Position numbers and translations under genes: made by a program. From Sulfurimonas autotrophica (lineage in GTDB: Bacteria; Campylobacterota; Campylobacteria; Campylobacterales; Sulfurimonadaceae), in assembly GCA_015662405.1 (NCBI GenBank), contig DQUE01000194.1, forward strand, positions 1 through 12,964: DNA of 12,964 nt, read 5' to 3'. The notes under the pieces were generated by a model, which was not told the DNA's origin, ran no database searches, and saw only the letters and a list, made by a program, of their open reading frames with translations. How positions within the stretch are numbered: position 1 is the stretch's first letter; each line of letters opens with the position of its first letter. Below are positions 1-7,456 of this stretch, in pieces.

Positions 1-51
1 CAGTTGGCTATATTTTTTGAAGGGAGGTTAGATAAATATTTAAAGATGTAG
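1..51 (+). CDS. Possible 3' end of a convergent plus-strand gene (partial)
   Basis: The first plus-strand frame is open from the window edge to a TAG at 49-51 and reads QLAIFFEGRLDKYLKM, which has a protein-like composition. If real, it is the last 16 residues of a gene entering from the left and converging on the pilus operon. That would fit the hairpin lying just beyond it. A minus-strand frame is also open across these bases, so this is a weak call, and no family can be recognised from so short a tail. Confidence 0.25.
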   Translation, partial: QLAIFFEGRLDKYLKM

Positions 52-62
52 AAGTGGATGTG

Positions 63-82
63 GTAGCACTAAAAAGTGCTAC
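63..82. terminator. Perfect 8-bp hairpin, possible bidirectional terminator
   Basis: GTAGCACT at 63-70 and AGTGCTAC at 75-82 are perfect inverted copies around an AAAA loop (TTTT on the minus strand). The hairpin lies about 150 bases downstream of the mshG stop and just after a possible convergent plus-strand gene. This is where transcripts from both sides would be expected to end. Neither side has a clear run of U after the stem, so it is not a textbook intrinsic terminator. It could instead be an RNA 3'-end stabiliser. Confidence 0.35.
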
Positions 83-237
83 TAAAAGTTACTTGACACG
101 AAATTTTGAACGGTCTCCTCAAAAAGCTCTGCTGTAAAGCTATCGTCATATTTACAAGTTCTTTTAATTTCACTGGATTTGGCTGGTTCAGAGGGTTCAA
201 TTATTGAATTTGATTTTGGAGGGCAAGAGACTAGCGC
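82..237 (-). pseudogene. Coding-looking 51-codon frame without a start codon, downstream of mshG
   Basis: After the mshG stop, the minus strand holds a frame open for 51 codons that ends in tandem TAG codons (82-84 and 79-81) inside the hairpin. It begins ALVSCPPK, continues with a Pro/Ser/Glu/Lys-rich stretch, and ends with an acidic amphipathic segment (DDSFTAELFEETVQNFVSS). LVSC followed by a flexible linker resembles a lipoprotein cleavage site. However, there is no ATG, GTG or TTG in the frame, and a TAG (238-240) sits just upstream, where a signal peptide should be. The frame is -1 relative to mshG, so it may be a decayed lipoprotein gene, a former extension of MshG lost by a one-base indel, a sequencing error, or chance. 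Confidence 0.25.
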
Positions 238-1478
238 CTACCCTGCACTGCATTACCCATATCCCACATTGGTAAGAAAATACCAAGTGCGAGTAGTATA
301 ACCATTGATGCTATTATTAGTAGCATAATAGGTTCTATAGCTTCGCTTAAACCATCTATAATTGCATCAAAACGCATTTTATAATACTCAGCAACCTTTT
401 TAATCATAGTATCAAGTGTACCACTCTCTTCTCCTGCACGGATCATTTGAATAATCATGTTTTCAAAAAGTCCGGTTTCTTCAAGACCTTTATTAAGCGT
501 ACTACCTTTTTCTACGGTGTTTATTACTGATTGCAGTTTTCTCTTTAGAGGAAGATTGTCTATCATTGTAGTTGCAGTATCTAGGGCTTCAGCTATGGGG
601 ATACCAGCACGAATAAGTTCAGAAAACACCAGTGTAAATCTACTAAGAGTTGCAAATGTAATAATATTTTTTATGAGATAAACTTTAAGCAAAAATTCAT
701 GCCAGCCATATCTTACGTTTTCATAGTTGTTAATAAGATATTTGAAAATAAGATAAGCAATAGCTAGTCCTGCCAAAACATATGGACCAAAATTGTTAAA
801 AATATATTCAAGTTTTAATAAAATTAATGTCGGTAGGGGTAGCTCTGCATGCAGTTTTTCAAAAATTGCTTTAAATTGAGGTACTACATATGATATTAAG
901 ATTGTAAATGCAATAGCCATTACAATCATTACATTTCTTGGGTATGCCATGGCTTTTTTAAATGTAATTATATTCGCTCGTATCTCTTCAAGCATATTTG
1001 CTAATGAATAGAGTGTTTCGTCTAAATTACCAGTTTTTTCTCCAAGTGCAACCATTGCAATTGTTAAATTTCCAAGCTCATATCGAAAGTTTTGCATAGC
1101 AGATGAAATGGAATGACCGGCATTAATATCCTCTGCAATTTTAGCAAAAACAGTTTTAAGAGCTTCATCGGTAGTTGCATTCGCAATTTCAGTTAATGAG
1201 TTATGTATAGAAATACCTGCATTTGTCATAACAGCAAGCTGACGGATAGCGGCAATAAGTGCATCTGGTTTTATTTTTTTCTTTTTTATGTTTGAGAAAA
1301 AGTTTGTTGTAAACCTTTTTAATTGTGTCTCAAGAGGTTCCTGCCCTTCAGTAATCTTTATGATAATACCAGAGAATTTTAATTTAGCATAGCTATTTGC
1401 TTCTTGTTTATTTTGGGCATAAAGTCCAATTTTCTCTTTCTTTCCTTTTGTTAAAACAGTCGCTACAAAATATTTCAT
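231..1478 (-). CDS. mshG: MshG / CtsF-type (GspF/PilC family) inner-membrane platform protein
   Basis: This 415-residue protein is the polytopic inner-membrane platform on which the assembly ATPase acts during pilus or pseudopilus assembly. It has the two-repeat GspF architecture. The first helical domain (about 70-195) carries GEKTGNL at 146-152, and the second (about 270-400) carries the matching GEESGTL at 349-355. Membrane segments are visible at about 182-200, 232-248 and 382-403. The end, LPMWDMGNAV, looks like a normal family C-terminus, so the gene appears complete. The ATG at 1476-1478 overlaps the mshE stop as ATGA, with AAAGG directly upstream, indicating translational coupling to its ATPase partner. 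It is the last confident gene of the cluster. By position and family it corresponds to V. cholerae MshG and C. jejuni CtsF. Confidence 0.9.
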   Translation of the reverse strand: MKYFVATVLTKGKKEKIGLYAQNKQEANSYAKLKFSGIIIKITEGQEPLETQLKRFTTNFFSNIKKKKIKPDALIAAIRQLAVMTNAGISIHNSLTEIANATTDEALKTVFAKIAEDINAGHSISSAMQNFRYELGNLTIAMVALGEKTGNLDETLYSLANMLEEIRANIITFKKAMAYPRNVMIVMAIAFTILISYVVPQFKAIFEKLHAELPLPTLILLKLEYIFNNFGPYVLAGLAIAYLIFKYLINNYENVRYGWHEFLLKVYLIKNIITFATLSRFTLVFSELIRAGIPIAEALDTATTMIDNLPLKRKLQSVINTVEKGSTLNKGLEETGLFENMIIQMIRAGEESGTLDTMIKKVAEYYKMRFDAIIDGLSEAIEPIMLLIIASMVILLALGIFLPMWDMGNAVQGRR

Positions 1479-3211
1479 CCTTTTGCCACTCTTAATACCT
1501 CTTCTATACTGGTGATTCCATCAATCGCTTTTTGGATACCATTTTGAAACAGTCCTACAAACCCTTCTTTTTTAGCTTGTTTGAGCATCTGTTCTTTTGA
1601 AGCACCTTTAGCAATTAAAGAAGAGAGTTCTTCTGAAATATTAAGAACTTCACAGACCATTTCTCTTCCCATATATCCAGTGTCTGCACACTCTCTGCAG
1701 CCTTTTCCTTTGTAAAAAATAGTTCCTTCCGGTACTACTGCATCTATCTCTTTAAAAACAGATACAGAAAGTCTATCTTTTACTTTACAATGTTTACATA
1801 TTTTTCGGACAAGTCTTTGCGCTTGAATAGCTACAAGCGCACCACTAATAAGGTAATGCTCTATACCCATATCTACCATACGAGGTATTGCGCTTATTGC
1901 ATCATTTGTGTGAAGCGTTGATATTACCATGTGCCCTGTTAGAGCAGCTTTAATAGCAATTTCCAAAGTCTCTTGATCACGAATTTCACCAATCATTATT
2001 TTATCGGGGTCTTGTCTTAAAATTGATCTTAGGGCATTTGCGAAACTAAGACCTACTTTTGTGTTTACTTGTACTTGTTGAATAAGATTCATTCTGTATT
2101 CTACAGGATCTTCAACAGTAATAATCTTGTCTTCGACATTTCTAAGTTCATTAAGCGCACCATATAAAGTAGTTGTTTTACCACTTCCTGTAGGACCAGT
2201 TACTAAAATGATGCCATAGGGAGCTTTAAGCCCTTTGAGTAATTTTTGGTAACTTGCAGAATCCATACCAGCATTTTCGAGGCGAACAAGGGCTTTTTGC
2301 TTATCTAAAACACGCATAACTATTGATTCACCATAAAGGATTGGTAGCGTTGATATACGAAAATCATACTCTCTTGAACCTACCATAGTTGAAAAACGAC
2401 CATCTTGCGGTTTTCTTTTTTCAGCAATATCTAAATTCGCAAGAAGTTTTAAGCGTGAAGCAAGAGGAGGGTATATGTCTTTTTCAAAAATAAATATCTC
2501 TGTGAGTTTGCCATCAACTCGCCCACGAACTACACAGTTTTTTTTAGTAGGTTCAATATGCACATCACTTGCTCTAGCGTTAATACATGTTTTTAAAACT
2601 ACATCAATAAGTTGTAAAATAGAGGATGCCTTTTGTTGCTCTTCAAGAGAACTGATTGAGTTTAGTTCATCTCGTATTTTTTTCACTAAATCTTTAATAC
2701 TGTCTTTGAGACTTATTTTATAAAGATGTGAGAGAATCTGTTTTTTTGTAGCTAACGCAATTGTAAGAATTTTTCTTGGAAAGAGTCTTTGAATTGCTTC
2801 TTGCGCATCTATATCTAAAGGATCGCTAAAAGCAACCGTAACGCTCATATTATCTTGAGAAATTGGTATAGCATTGTGTTTTTCTAGCTGATTAAAAGGA
2901 ACTTTTTCAATAAGATTGTAATCCATATCTATAGAGTCAAGATCTATAAAAAGAAGATCAAGTTCATATGCAAGTCGTTTCAAAACTGCCTTTTCTTCTA
3001 TATAATCATAATTATCAATTATTGAAAGATCGTACGTCCCTTCTCTTATTTGTTGGACAATAAATCTTATTAATCGTCTCATTGTCATAAAGCCAGAAAG
3101 GGTGATGTCTCGTAGGATTAGATTGTCACTAATTCCTTTTGAGAGAAGCCTCTCTACTTGGCTTCTCATTATTGAGCCATTAGCAAGTAAGTCAGTTGTT
3201 ATTCTATCCAT
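1475..3211 (-). CDS. mshE: MshE / CtsE-type (GspE/PilB family) pilus assembly ATPase
   Basis: This is the cytoplasmic hexameric ATPase that powers pilus or pseudopilus polymerisation. From the ATG at 3209-3211 it has 578 residues. An N-terminal MshEN/T2SSE_N-like region (about 1-165) contains VTVAFSDPLD; in V. cholerae MshE the related domain binds cyclic di-GMP, but I cannot confirm binding here. The catalytic domain has Walker A GPTGSGKT (339-346), Asp box ITVEDPVEY (364-372), Walker B IMIGEIRD (405-412) and His box GHMVISTLHTND (426-437). It also has a complete zinc-type tetracysteine set, C472/C475 and C505/C508, typical of assembly rather than retraction ATPases. A TTG at 3221-3223 could add four residues. 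The ATG is preferred, but it has only a weak Shine-Dalgarno sequence and overlaps the upstream microprotein gene by 8 bases, so initiation may depend on coupling. Confidence 0.93.
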   Translation of the reverse strand: MDRITTDLLANGSIMRSQVERLLSKGISDNLILRDITLSGFMTMRRLIRFIVQQIREGTYDLSIIDNYDYIEEKAVLKRLAYELDLLFIDLDSIDMDYNLIEKVPFNQLEKHNAIPISQDNMSVTVAFSDPLDIDAQEAIQRLFPRKILTIALATKKQILSHLYKISLKDSIKDLVKKIRDELNSISSLEEQQKASSILQLIDVVLKTCINARASDVHIEPTKKNCVVRGRVDGKLTEIFIFEKDIYPPLASRLKLLANLDIAEKRKPQDGRFSTMVGSREYDFRISTLPILYGESIVMRVLDKQKALVRLENAGMDSASYQKLLKGLKAPYGIILVTGPTGSGKTTTLYGALNELRNVEDKIITVEDPVEYRMNLIQQVQVNTKVGLSFANALRSILRQDPDKIMIGEIRDQETLEIAIKAALTGHMVISTLHTNDAISAIPRMVDMGIEHYLISGALVAIQAQRLVRKICKHCKVKDRLSVSVFKEIDAVVPEGTIFYKGKGCRECADTGYMGREMVCEVLNISEELSSLIAKGASKEQMLKQAKKEGFVGLFQNGIQKAIDGITSIEEVLRVAKG

Positions 3212-3380
3212 AATATTCTTCAAGGCACAATTTATAGCTTAATTTATCACCTGTATTATCATTAAAAACTTTTGATAATACATAATTTGCTGATTTGTTT
3301 TGATATAAAGTAAATAAATTTCGTTTTATATCACATGCATATATATTCCATGTAAGTATAAAAAGTAGTATGAGTCTCAT
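3204..3380 (-). CDS. Small secreted or lipidated two-cysteine protein (58 aa), unrecognised
   Basis: I do not recognise this 58-residue protein. The gene is well supported by structure. AGGA lies 8 bases before the ATG (3378-3380), the ATG overlaps the stop of the MshN-like gene as ATGA, and the TAG (3204-3206) overlaps the mshE start as ATGGATAG. The protein starts MRLILLFILTWNIYAC, a short signal peptide with cleavage likely before Cys16. IYAC is an imperfect lipobox, so either signal peptidase I or II is possible. The mature part is about 43 residues, mixed in charge, with a second cysteine at 52 and the end CLEEYYG. The two cysteines could form a disulfide in the periplasm. Its position inside the pilus operon suggests an accessory role, such as a periplasmic partner or pilotin-like helper; this is inference. 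The best-known MSHA locus has no gene here, as far as I know. Confidence 0.72.
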   Translation of the reverse strand: MRLILLFILTWNIYACDIKRNLFTLYQNKSANYVLSKVFNDNTGDKLSYKLCLEEYYG

Positions 3381-3994
3381 TGGAATTTTCCTGATTTGAT
3401 TTCATGTAATAATATTTCTGCATTACTTGAGTGTGACACCTTTATATATTCTTCAAGAGTGTAGATTGCTTTATTTTTTTTATGAAGTTTTACAAGTGTT
3501 TTTGCAAAAATAATCCAACTTTCTTCAATATCTGGATTGATCTGGTTTGTTATGAGTGCATAATTGTATGCCTGTTTATAGTCTCCTAGCTCATAATATT
3601 TTTTTGCGACAAAAAGACTTAACGCAGGATCACCACTCTTTCTAAAACGTTTAACAACTTCAAAAACATCATTTTTTGTTTCTCCTCTTTCAATCGTAAT
3701 TGCAACTCTTTGTTCCTTTTTCATAAATCCCTTTGAAGGTTTTAGCGTTTGTATAGCAGTTGCTTTTTTGGTTCTATTATTCTCTATTGTAGGTTTTAGT
3801 TTTTTTAGAGGAATTGTAATTTTAGTCTCTTTTGTTTTTGAAAGTTCTTTTTGTTGTGCTAGTTTTTGTACTTCATTATAGAGAATGTAGGCTATTGATA
3901 CAATAACTAATAAAGCTATTGTAATAACATAGGGAATAAAAGATTTTATTTTATAAACTTTCCAACGTTTTTCTAAATCATGAATATTAAGCAT
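3377..3994 (-). CDS. MshN-like membrane-anchored TPR protein
   Basis: The protein has 205 residues from the ATG at 3992-3994. A short basic cytoplasmic N-terminus (MLNIHDLEKRWKVYK) is followed by one membrane segment at about 17-39. A Lys/Thr-rich linker (about 45-110) leads to a C-terminal helical region (about 125-188) with TPR-like pairs: a DPALSLFVAKKYYELGDYKQA segment, then INPDIEESWIIFAKTLVKL and AIYTLEEYIKV. This fits MshN, whose gene lies between mshM and mshE in MSHA loci. In C. jejuni the corresponding slot is, as I recall, held by ctsX, also a membrane protein; homology is not established. The frame could open at a TTG (4028-4030), but the ATG has AGG upstream and overlaps the mshM stop by 8 bases (ATGCTTAA). 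The C-terminus should face the periplasm. Confidence 0.7.
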   Translation of the reverse strand: MLNIHDLEKRWKVYKIKSFIPYVITIALLVIVSIAYILYNEVQKLAQQKELSKTKETKITIPLKKLKPTIENNRTKKATAIQTLKPSKGFMKKEQRVAITIERGETKNDVFEVVKRFRKSGDPALSLFVAKKYYELGDYKQAYNYALITNQINPDIEESWIIFAKTLVKLHKKNKAIYTLEEYIKVSHSSNAEILLHEIKSGKFQ

Positions 3995-4796
3995 TGATAA
4001 GACCTGTATGTATTGCAGCCATTTCGACAAACTTTTTAGGAATTTTTACCGTATTTAGAGGATAATTTGGCATATTTTTCTCATAAGTACTGTAAATATC
4101 AAAAAGAGTATAAAGTAATTTATTGGTCTCTCTGTAGTTACCCTGTGTAAGCTTATAAATAGTATCGACTATCTTAGGAGTAAACATATTTGCAGTATCA
4201 AAACAGTTTGCTTTCATCAGCTTCTTTTGTATATAAATTTTCAGTTCTGAATTGGAAGCATTTTCAAGTTCAAATGTTTCCCAAATTCTTGTTTGAAAAT
4301 GTTCTTTTGCTATGAGATCTTCTTTTTCTGTTTTATGGAGGGTTATTACAAACTTAATAGATCTCGTGTCAGACAATAAGCGTATTTTTTCTAGTAAAGG
4401 TTCAGCATAAAGTTGTGCTTCGTCTAGTAAAACTATTGGGACCTCTTTTATTACGCTATCTCGTGTAATTTTCATAAACTGCGTAAAGTTTAAGGTGCCA
4501 TCATATTTTATCTGAAAAATATCTTGTACGAGTATTTTGTAAAACTCATTTTCATCAACAATGGGAGTTTGATAGAGATATATATTGTTTTGCTCAGATA
4601 ACTCATCATACAACTTTGCTAAAAGCATACTTTTTCCACTCCCAGGTTTTCCAAATAAAAGTACCATTTTAAGAGGTTTTCTTAATGACTCTTTTAAGGC
4701 CTCATATATAGTAGAAACTCTGTCTAGTTGTATATAATCTTTGGCATTGATCGTATCTAAGAAAACGTCTCTAGATTTTGTAAAAATACTCTCCAT
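3987..4796 (-). CDS. mshM: MshM / CtsP-like AAA ATPase (ExeA family)
   Basis: This 269-residue cytoplasmic P-loop ATPase belongs to the ExeA/GspA-type AAA_22 group. Walker A is GKPGSGKS (49-56), Walker B is IVLLDEAQ (121-128), a sensor-like strand KFVITLHK lies at 148-155, and FQTRIWETFELE (167-178) resembles the arginine-containing ExeA motif. GNYRETNKLL (219-228) matches the family's C-terminal lid. It lacks the transmembrane segment and peptidoglycan-binding domain of full-length ExeA, as is usual for MshM. Its place directly after the secretin gene matches mshM and C. jejuni ctsP. ExeA promotes secretin assembly through peptidoglycan; whether this shorter form does so is unknown. Its ATG follows the secretin stop by three bases, with AAGG placed for initiation. 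Confidence 0.85.
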   Translation of the reverse strand: MESIFTKSRDVFLDTINAKDYIQLDRVSTIYEALKESLRKPLKMVLLFGKPGSGKSMLLAKLYDELSEQNNIYLYQTPIVDENEFYKILVQDIFQIKYDGTLNFTQFMKITRDSVIKEVPIVLLDEAQLYAEPLLEKIRLLSDTRSIKFVITLHKTEKEDLIAKEHFQTRIWETFELENASNSELKIYIQKKLMKANCFDTANMFTPKIVDTIYKLTQGNYRETNKLLYTLFDIYSTYEKNMPNYPLNTVKIPKKFVEMAAIHTGLINA

Positions 4797-4799
4797 ATA

Positions 4800-6374
4800 C
4801 TACTTACCTTCTTTTTTTGATGTTCTTTTAAGCAAATCATCACTTAACCCTTCATACCCTAAGGCACTAAGTGATATAGAGTCTTTAGATTTATGGATAA
4901 TATGCGGTTCAATAATGATAACAAGCTCTTCTGTCATTTTTGTCATCTCTTCATATTTAAATAGATAACCAAGAATAGGAATACTTCCTAAAATTGGCAC
5001 CTGATTTGTAGCACTAGTATTTTTTGCGTTAATGAGTCCACCTAAAATAATTCTATTGCCATCTTTTAGAGTGACAACAGAAGAGAGTTGCCGACGATTT
5101 AAATCTGGTGGTATATCTCTACCACTATTTGGAGTTTGTGAAATGTCTGTTGTAGTTTCAGATAATGATGGATTTATTTTGAGTGTAATAGTTTTATCAT
5201 CAGCTATTTCTGGTGTAATTGTTAAAAGAACACCTGCAAATACCGAGTTGACAAGATCAGTTTGTGTTGTAATTGCTACTCCTCCACCTGTGCCTTGTTG
5301 GTTAGTAGAAGATAAAATTTTATAAAAGTATTCGGTTCCAGCAGTAATAAGTGCTGGTTGATTATTTAAAGTGAGCACTTTTGGATTTGAAATAGAAGTT
5401 ACATCTCCTTGTGTTTTTAAAAACTTGATAACTTCACTGAGCTCTCCTTTTACACTCATTGTAAAGAGTTGTGAGTTTCCAGCGCCTATCGTAGTGGTAT
5501 CGGCTATAATGCCATTTGCTGGTATTGTTGTACTTATATTGTTGTAGTTTGCTGTGCTTGCTGAGAATTTGACATTTTGTAGTGCATATAGCTGTTTCCA
5601 GTCAATACCTGTCGAACGCCCTTTGCTCATAGTAATAGATAAAAGTTGTACATCAATGAGAACTTGTAGTTGTACTTTATCTTGTAACTTTTTCAAATAA
5701 TTTTCAAAGCGTTTTAGCTGTTTATCTGTCGCTGTAACAGTAATTAAACCCGCATTTTTATTGATAATTGGAGTCGGGGCTTTATATGTGTCATGGGGAC
5801 GATTAAGTATATTTTGCAACTCTTTATCAAGCTGTTTCCAAAATACAACTTTATCAGAACTTACTATTTTGATACCTGTTTCTCCTGTAGAACTTCCCGA
5901 GCCTGTAGTATTACTTTGAGTAGATATTACAGTGTTGCTTGAACCGACAGCACCTCCTTTTTGCATGTTTGAAGAAGAACTAAGTGTTACATCTGTACTG
6001 CCAGTACTTTTTCGTTGAGAGAGTATATAGTCTATATTAAATACTTTTGTTTTTAAATATGATATTTTTAAAAGATTGTTTTTAAGCGTGTATGAGAGAT
6101 TATGTTCAGTTAAAATAATATGTAACACTTCATTAATTGTTAAGTTTTTTAAATTTGTTTTATTAAGTTTTGTTTGTAAAAACTTTTCTGCATTTGGGTC
6201 AGTAACTATAATATTGAAACCACACTCATCACTAAGCTGCTCTACAAAATCAATTATTTTTGTATTTTTTGCAGAACTTATAGTAAAAAGTTCATAAGAA
6301 CAGTCTGTAAAGCTACTTGTTGCAACTATAGCAGTTAAAAGCGCTGTGTAAACTGATCTATTTATAAGTTTCAT
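4800..6374 (-). CDS. mshL: MshL / CtsD-type secretin (outer-membrane pore)
   Basis: This 524-residue secretin forms the gated outer-membrane channel of the machine. A signal peptide spans about 1-24; no lipobox is seen. An N-terminal secretin/TonB short N domain lies at about 35-110 and is followed by a Ser/Thr/Gly-rich linker (122-167). A second N-type domain (about 175-235, with ITVTATDKQLKRFENYL) leads into the secretin core from about 236. Core hallmarks are ISNPKVLTLNNQPALI (328-343), LKDGNRIILGGLI (436-448), the invariant-type VPILGSIPILGYLFK (459-473) and ELVIIIEPHII (483-493). A short polar tail follows, the usual site of pilotin contact in other secretins. AGGGA sits 8 bases before the ATG, overlapping the preceding stop. 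Position and family fit V. cholerae MshL and C. jejuni CtsD. Confidence 0.93.
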   Translation of the reverse strand: MKLINRSVYTALLTAIVATSSFTDCSYELFTISSAKNTKIIDFVEQLSDECGFNIIVTDPNAEKFLQTKLNKTNLKNLTINEVLHIILTEHNLSYTLKNNLLKISYLKTKVFNIDYILSQRKSTGSTDVTLSSSSNMQKGGAVGSSNTVISTQSNTTGSGSSTGETGIKIVSSDKVVFWKQLDKELQNILNRPHDTYKAPTPIINKNAGLITVTATDKQLKRFENYLKKLQDKVQLQVLIDVQLLSITMSKGRSTGIDWKQLYALQNVKFSASTANYNNISTTIPANGIIADTTTIGAGNSQLFTMSVKGELSEVIKFLKTQGDVTSISNPKVLTLNNQPALITAGTEYFYKILSSTNQQGTGGGVAITTQTDLVNSVFAGVLLTITPEIADDKTITLKINPSLSETTTDISQTPNSGRDIPPDLNRRQLSSVVTLKDGNRIILGGLINAKNTSATNQVPILGSIPILGYLFKYEEMTKMTEELVIIIEPHIIHKSKDSISLSALGYEGLSDDLLKRTSKKEGK

Positions 6375-6383
6375 TTGAGATCC

Positions 6384-6824
6384 CTATTTCTTGTTGATTG
6401 TAATTTTTCTACTGCTACTTTTTGTAGAGAGTAGAATTTTACTATTTTTTTGAGTTAATAGGACAGATTTTCTACTAACTTTAGCCAATTTGTAGCCATA
6501 TACATAGCCCCCTTCTTTATGCCATTTTCCTTGAATCATTGCTGATTTATTGATAATAGCATCGAGCCTGAAATTTGTAGGTTGCGTTTTAGAACTTTTT
6601 TTATGTTTTACATGTAAGGTAGTAGAGTGAATCTTTATAGGAGCTTGAGAGTTTTTCAAATTAGTATCTTCATGGAAAACGAGAAAAGGATTTTTGATTT
6701 TAGAAATCTCTTCTTCAGAAACCCCGACCCGCATTGGTTTAATTGCTTCAATCTGTTCATCAACCCATGCTAAACTATCAGAAAAAAGCTGTGTTGTTAT
6801 GAAGAGTAAGCACAAAGTTTTCAT
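6384..6824 (-). CDS. MshK / CtsR-like, PilP-type periplasmic protein
   Basis: The protein has 146 residues from the ATG at 6822-6824, which overlaps the upstream stop as ATGA and gives the N-terminus MKTLCLLFITTQLFSDS, a plausible signal peptide. An ATG six codons upstream (6842) would bury this signal, so the downstream start is preferred. A KIKNPFLV motif near 42-49 recalls the NPF region of PilP-like proteins. The C-terminal part (about 85-132: LDAIINKSAMIQGKWHKEGG, then a YGYKLAKVSRKSVLL strand) has the beta pattern of PilP/GspC homology-region domains, which contact the secretin N domains. The gene sits immediately before the secretin, as do mshK and C. jejuni ctsR. Sequence conservation in this family is low, so the assignment leans on context. 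Confidence 0.7.
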   Translation of the reverse strand: MKTLCLLFITTQLFSDSLAWVDEQIEAIKPMRVGVSEEEISKIKNPFLVFHEDTNLKNSQAPIKIHSTTLHVKHKKSSKTQPTNFRLDAIINKSAMIQGKWHKEGGYVYGYKLAKVSRKSVLLTQKNSKILLSTKSSSRKITINKK

Positions 6825-7456
6825 TGCTTTTGAATCCCCCATACAGATATATTTAAGTCAGAAGTTAACTTTTGTTGCGATTTGATAGTAAAATTGTGAA
6901 TATCTACTGCAAATTTACTCTCTTCTAAAGAGTTAATAAACCTTAAAGTGTTTTTATAATCTGCGACTGATTTAATTGTTATATCTAAAATATGATCAAA
7001 ATAATTCTCTGTATTTGTATAGTTATTTGTCAAGACAAGGAGCTTAATATCGTACTTTTGAGCATTAGTAGTTATAGAGTTAAGGTATTCACTCCAAGCT
7101 CGCTCATCATAAATGAGAGGTGCAATTGTTTCAATTTTACTTTTTATATAAGCATTAGTATCTTTTAGGAGAATTATTTCATCGTTAATTTTTTTGATCT
7201 CTTTTTCAATTTGTACAATTTTTGACTCAGGATTGTGTTGTAAAAACATTTTATCAGCATCAATTTTAGCCTGAAGATTTTTTACATCTACTCTTGTTTG
7301 TTCAAATTTTTCAAAAGAGCTCTCCCAAAATAGAAAATAAGCAAATGTGAAAATAAGGCTAATAACCATTATATAGATCATGGAAATATCTTTTTGTGTT
7401 TTCTTTTTAAAGGCTATATCTATTTTGTGGAGATACTCCTCAATAGCTTTTTTCAT
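6821..7456 (-). CDS. MshJ-like, PilO-type inner-membrane alignment protein
   Basis: This 211-residue bitopic protein has a basic cytoplasmic N-terminus, one membrane segment (about 25-44) and a heptad-rich coiled coil (about 48-110: FEQTRVDVKNLQAKI, then KIVQIEKEIKKINDEIILLK). The C-terminal alpha/beta domain (about 115-208) contains WSEYLNSITTNAQKYDIKLL and DYKNTLRFINSLEESKFAV. This is the standard layout of PilO/GspM-type proteins, which pair with a PilN-type partner and link the cytoplasmic complex to the secretin. Its place between the MshI-like and MshK-like genes fits MshJ. The start overlaps the previous stop as ATGA, with AAGGT about 10 bases upstream. The call rests on architecture and synteny more than on residue identity. 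Confidence 0.78.
   Translation of the reverse strand: MKKAIEEYLHKIDIAFKKKTQKDISMIYIMVISLIFTFAYFLFWESSFEKFEQTRVDVKNLQAKIDADKMFLQHNPESKIVQIEKEIKKINDEIILLKDTNAYIKSKIETIAPLIYDERAWSEYLNSITTNAQKYDIKLLVLTNNYTNTENYFDHILDITIKSVADYKNTLRFINSLEESKFAVDIHNFTIKSQQKLTSDLNISVWGIQKQ

Noticed and set aside
20..48. Shine-Dalgarno-like AAGGGAGG on the plus strand followed by ATG
   Set aside because: The ATG at 46-48 is followed at once by TAG and lies too far from the purine run; no gene starts there.
225..245. Programmed -1 frameshift extending MshG into the start-less frame
   Set aside because: No slippery heptamer is visible around the mshG stop; bases at GGT-AGG-CGC-TAG do not permit re-pairing, so a programmed event is not supported.
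457..681. Plus-strand frame of 74 codons inside mshG
   Set aside because: It is fully antisense to conserved GspF-family sequence, has no plausible ribosome site or domain, and is a shadow frame.
5032..5325. Plus-strand 97-codon frame antisense to the secretin core
   Set aside because: It covers the most conserved part of the secretin gene; its composition follows the complement of that gene and it shows no protein family features.
5870..6010. Ser/Thr/Gly-rich stretch in the secretin as a possible repeat array
   Set aside because: It has low complexity but no regular DNA repeat unit; such linkers between N domains are common in secretins.
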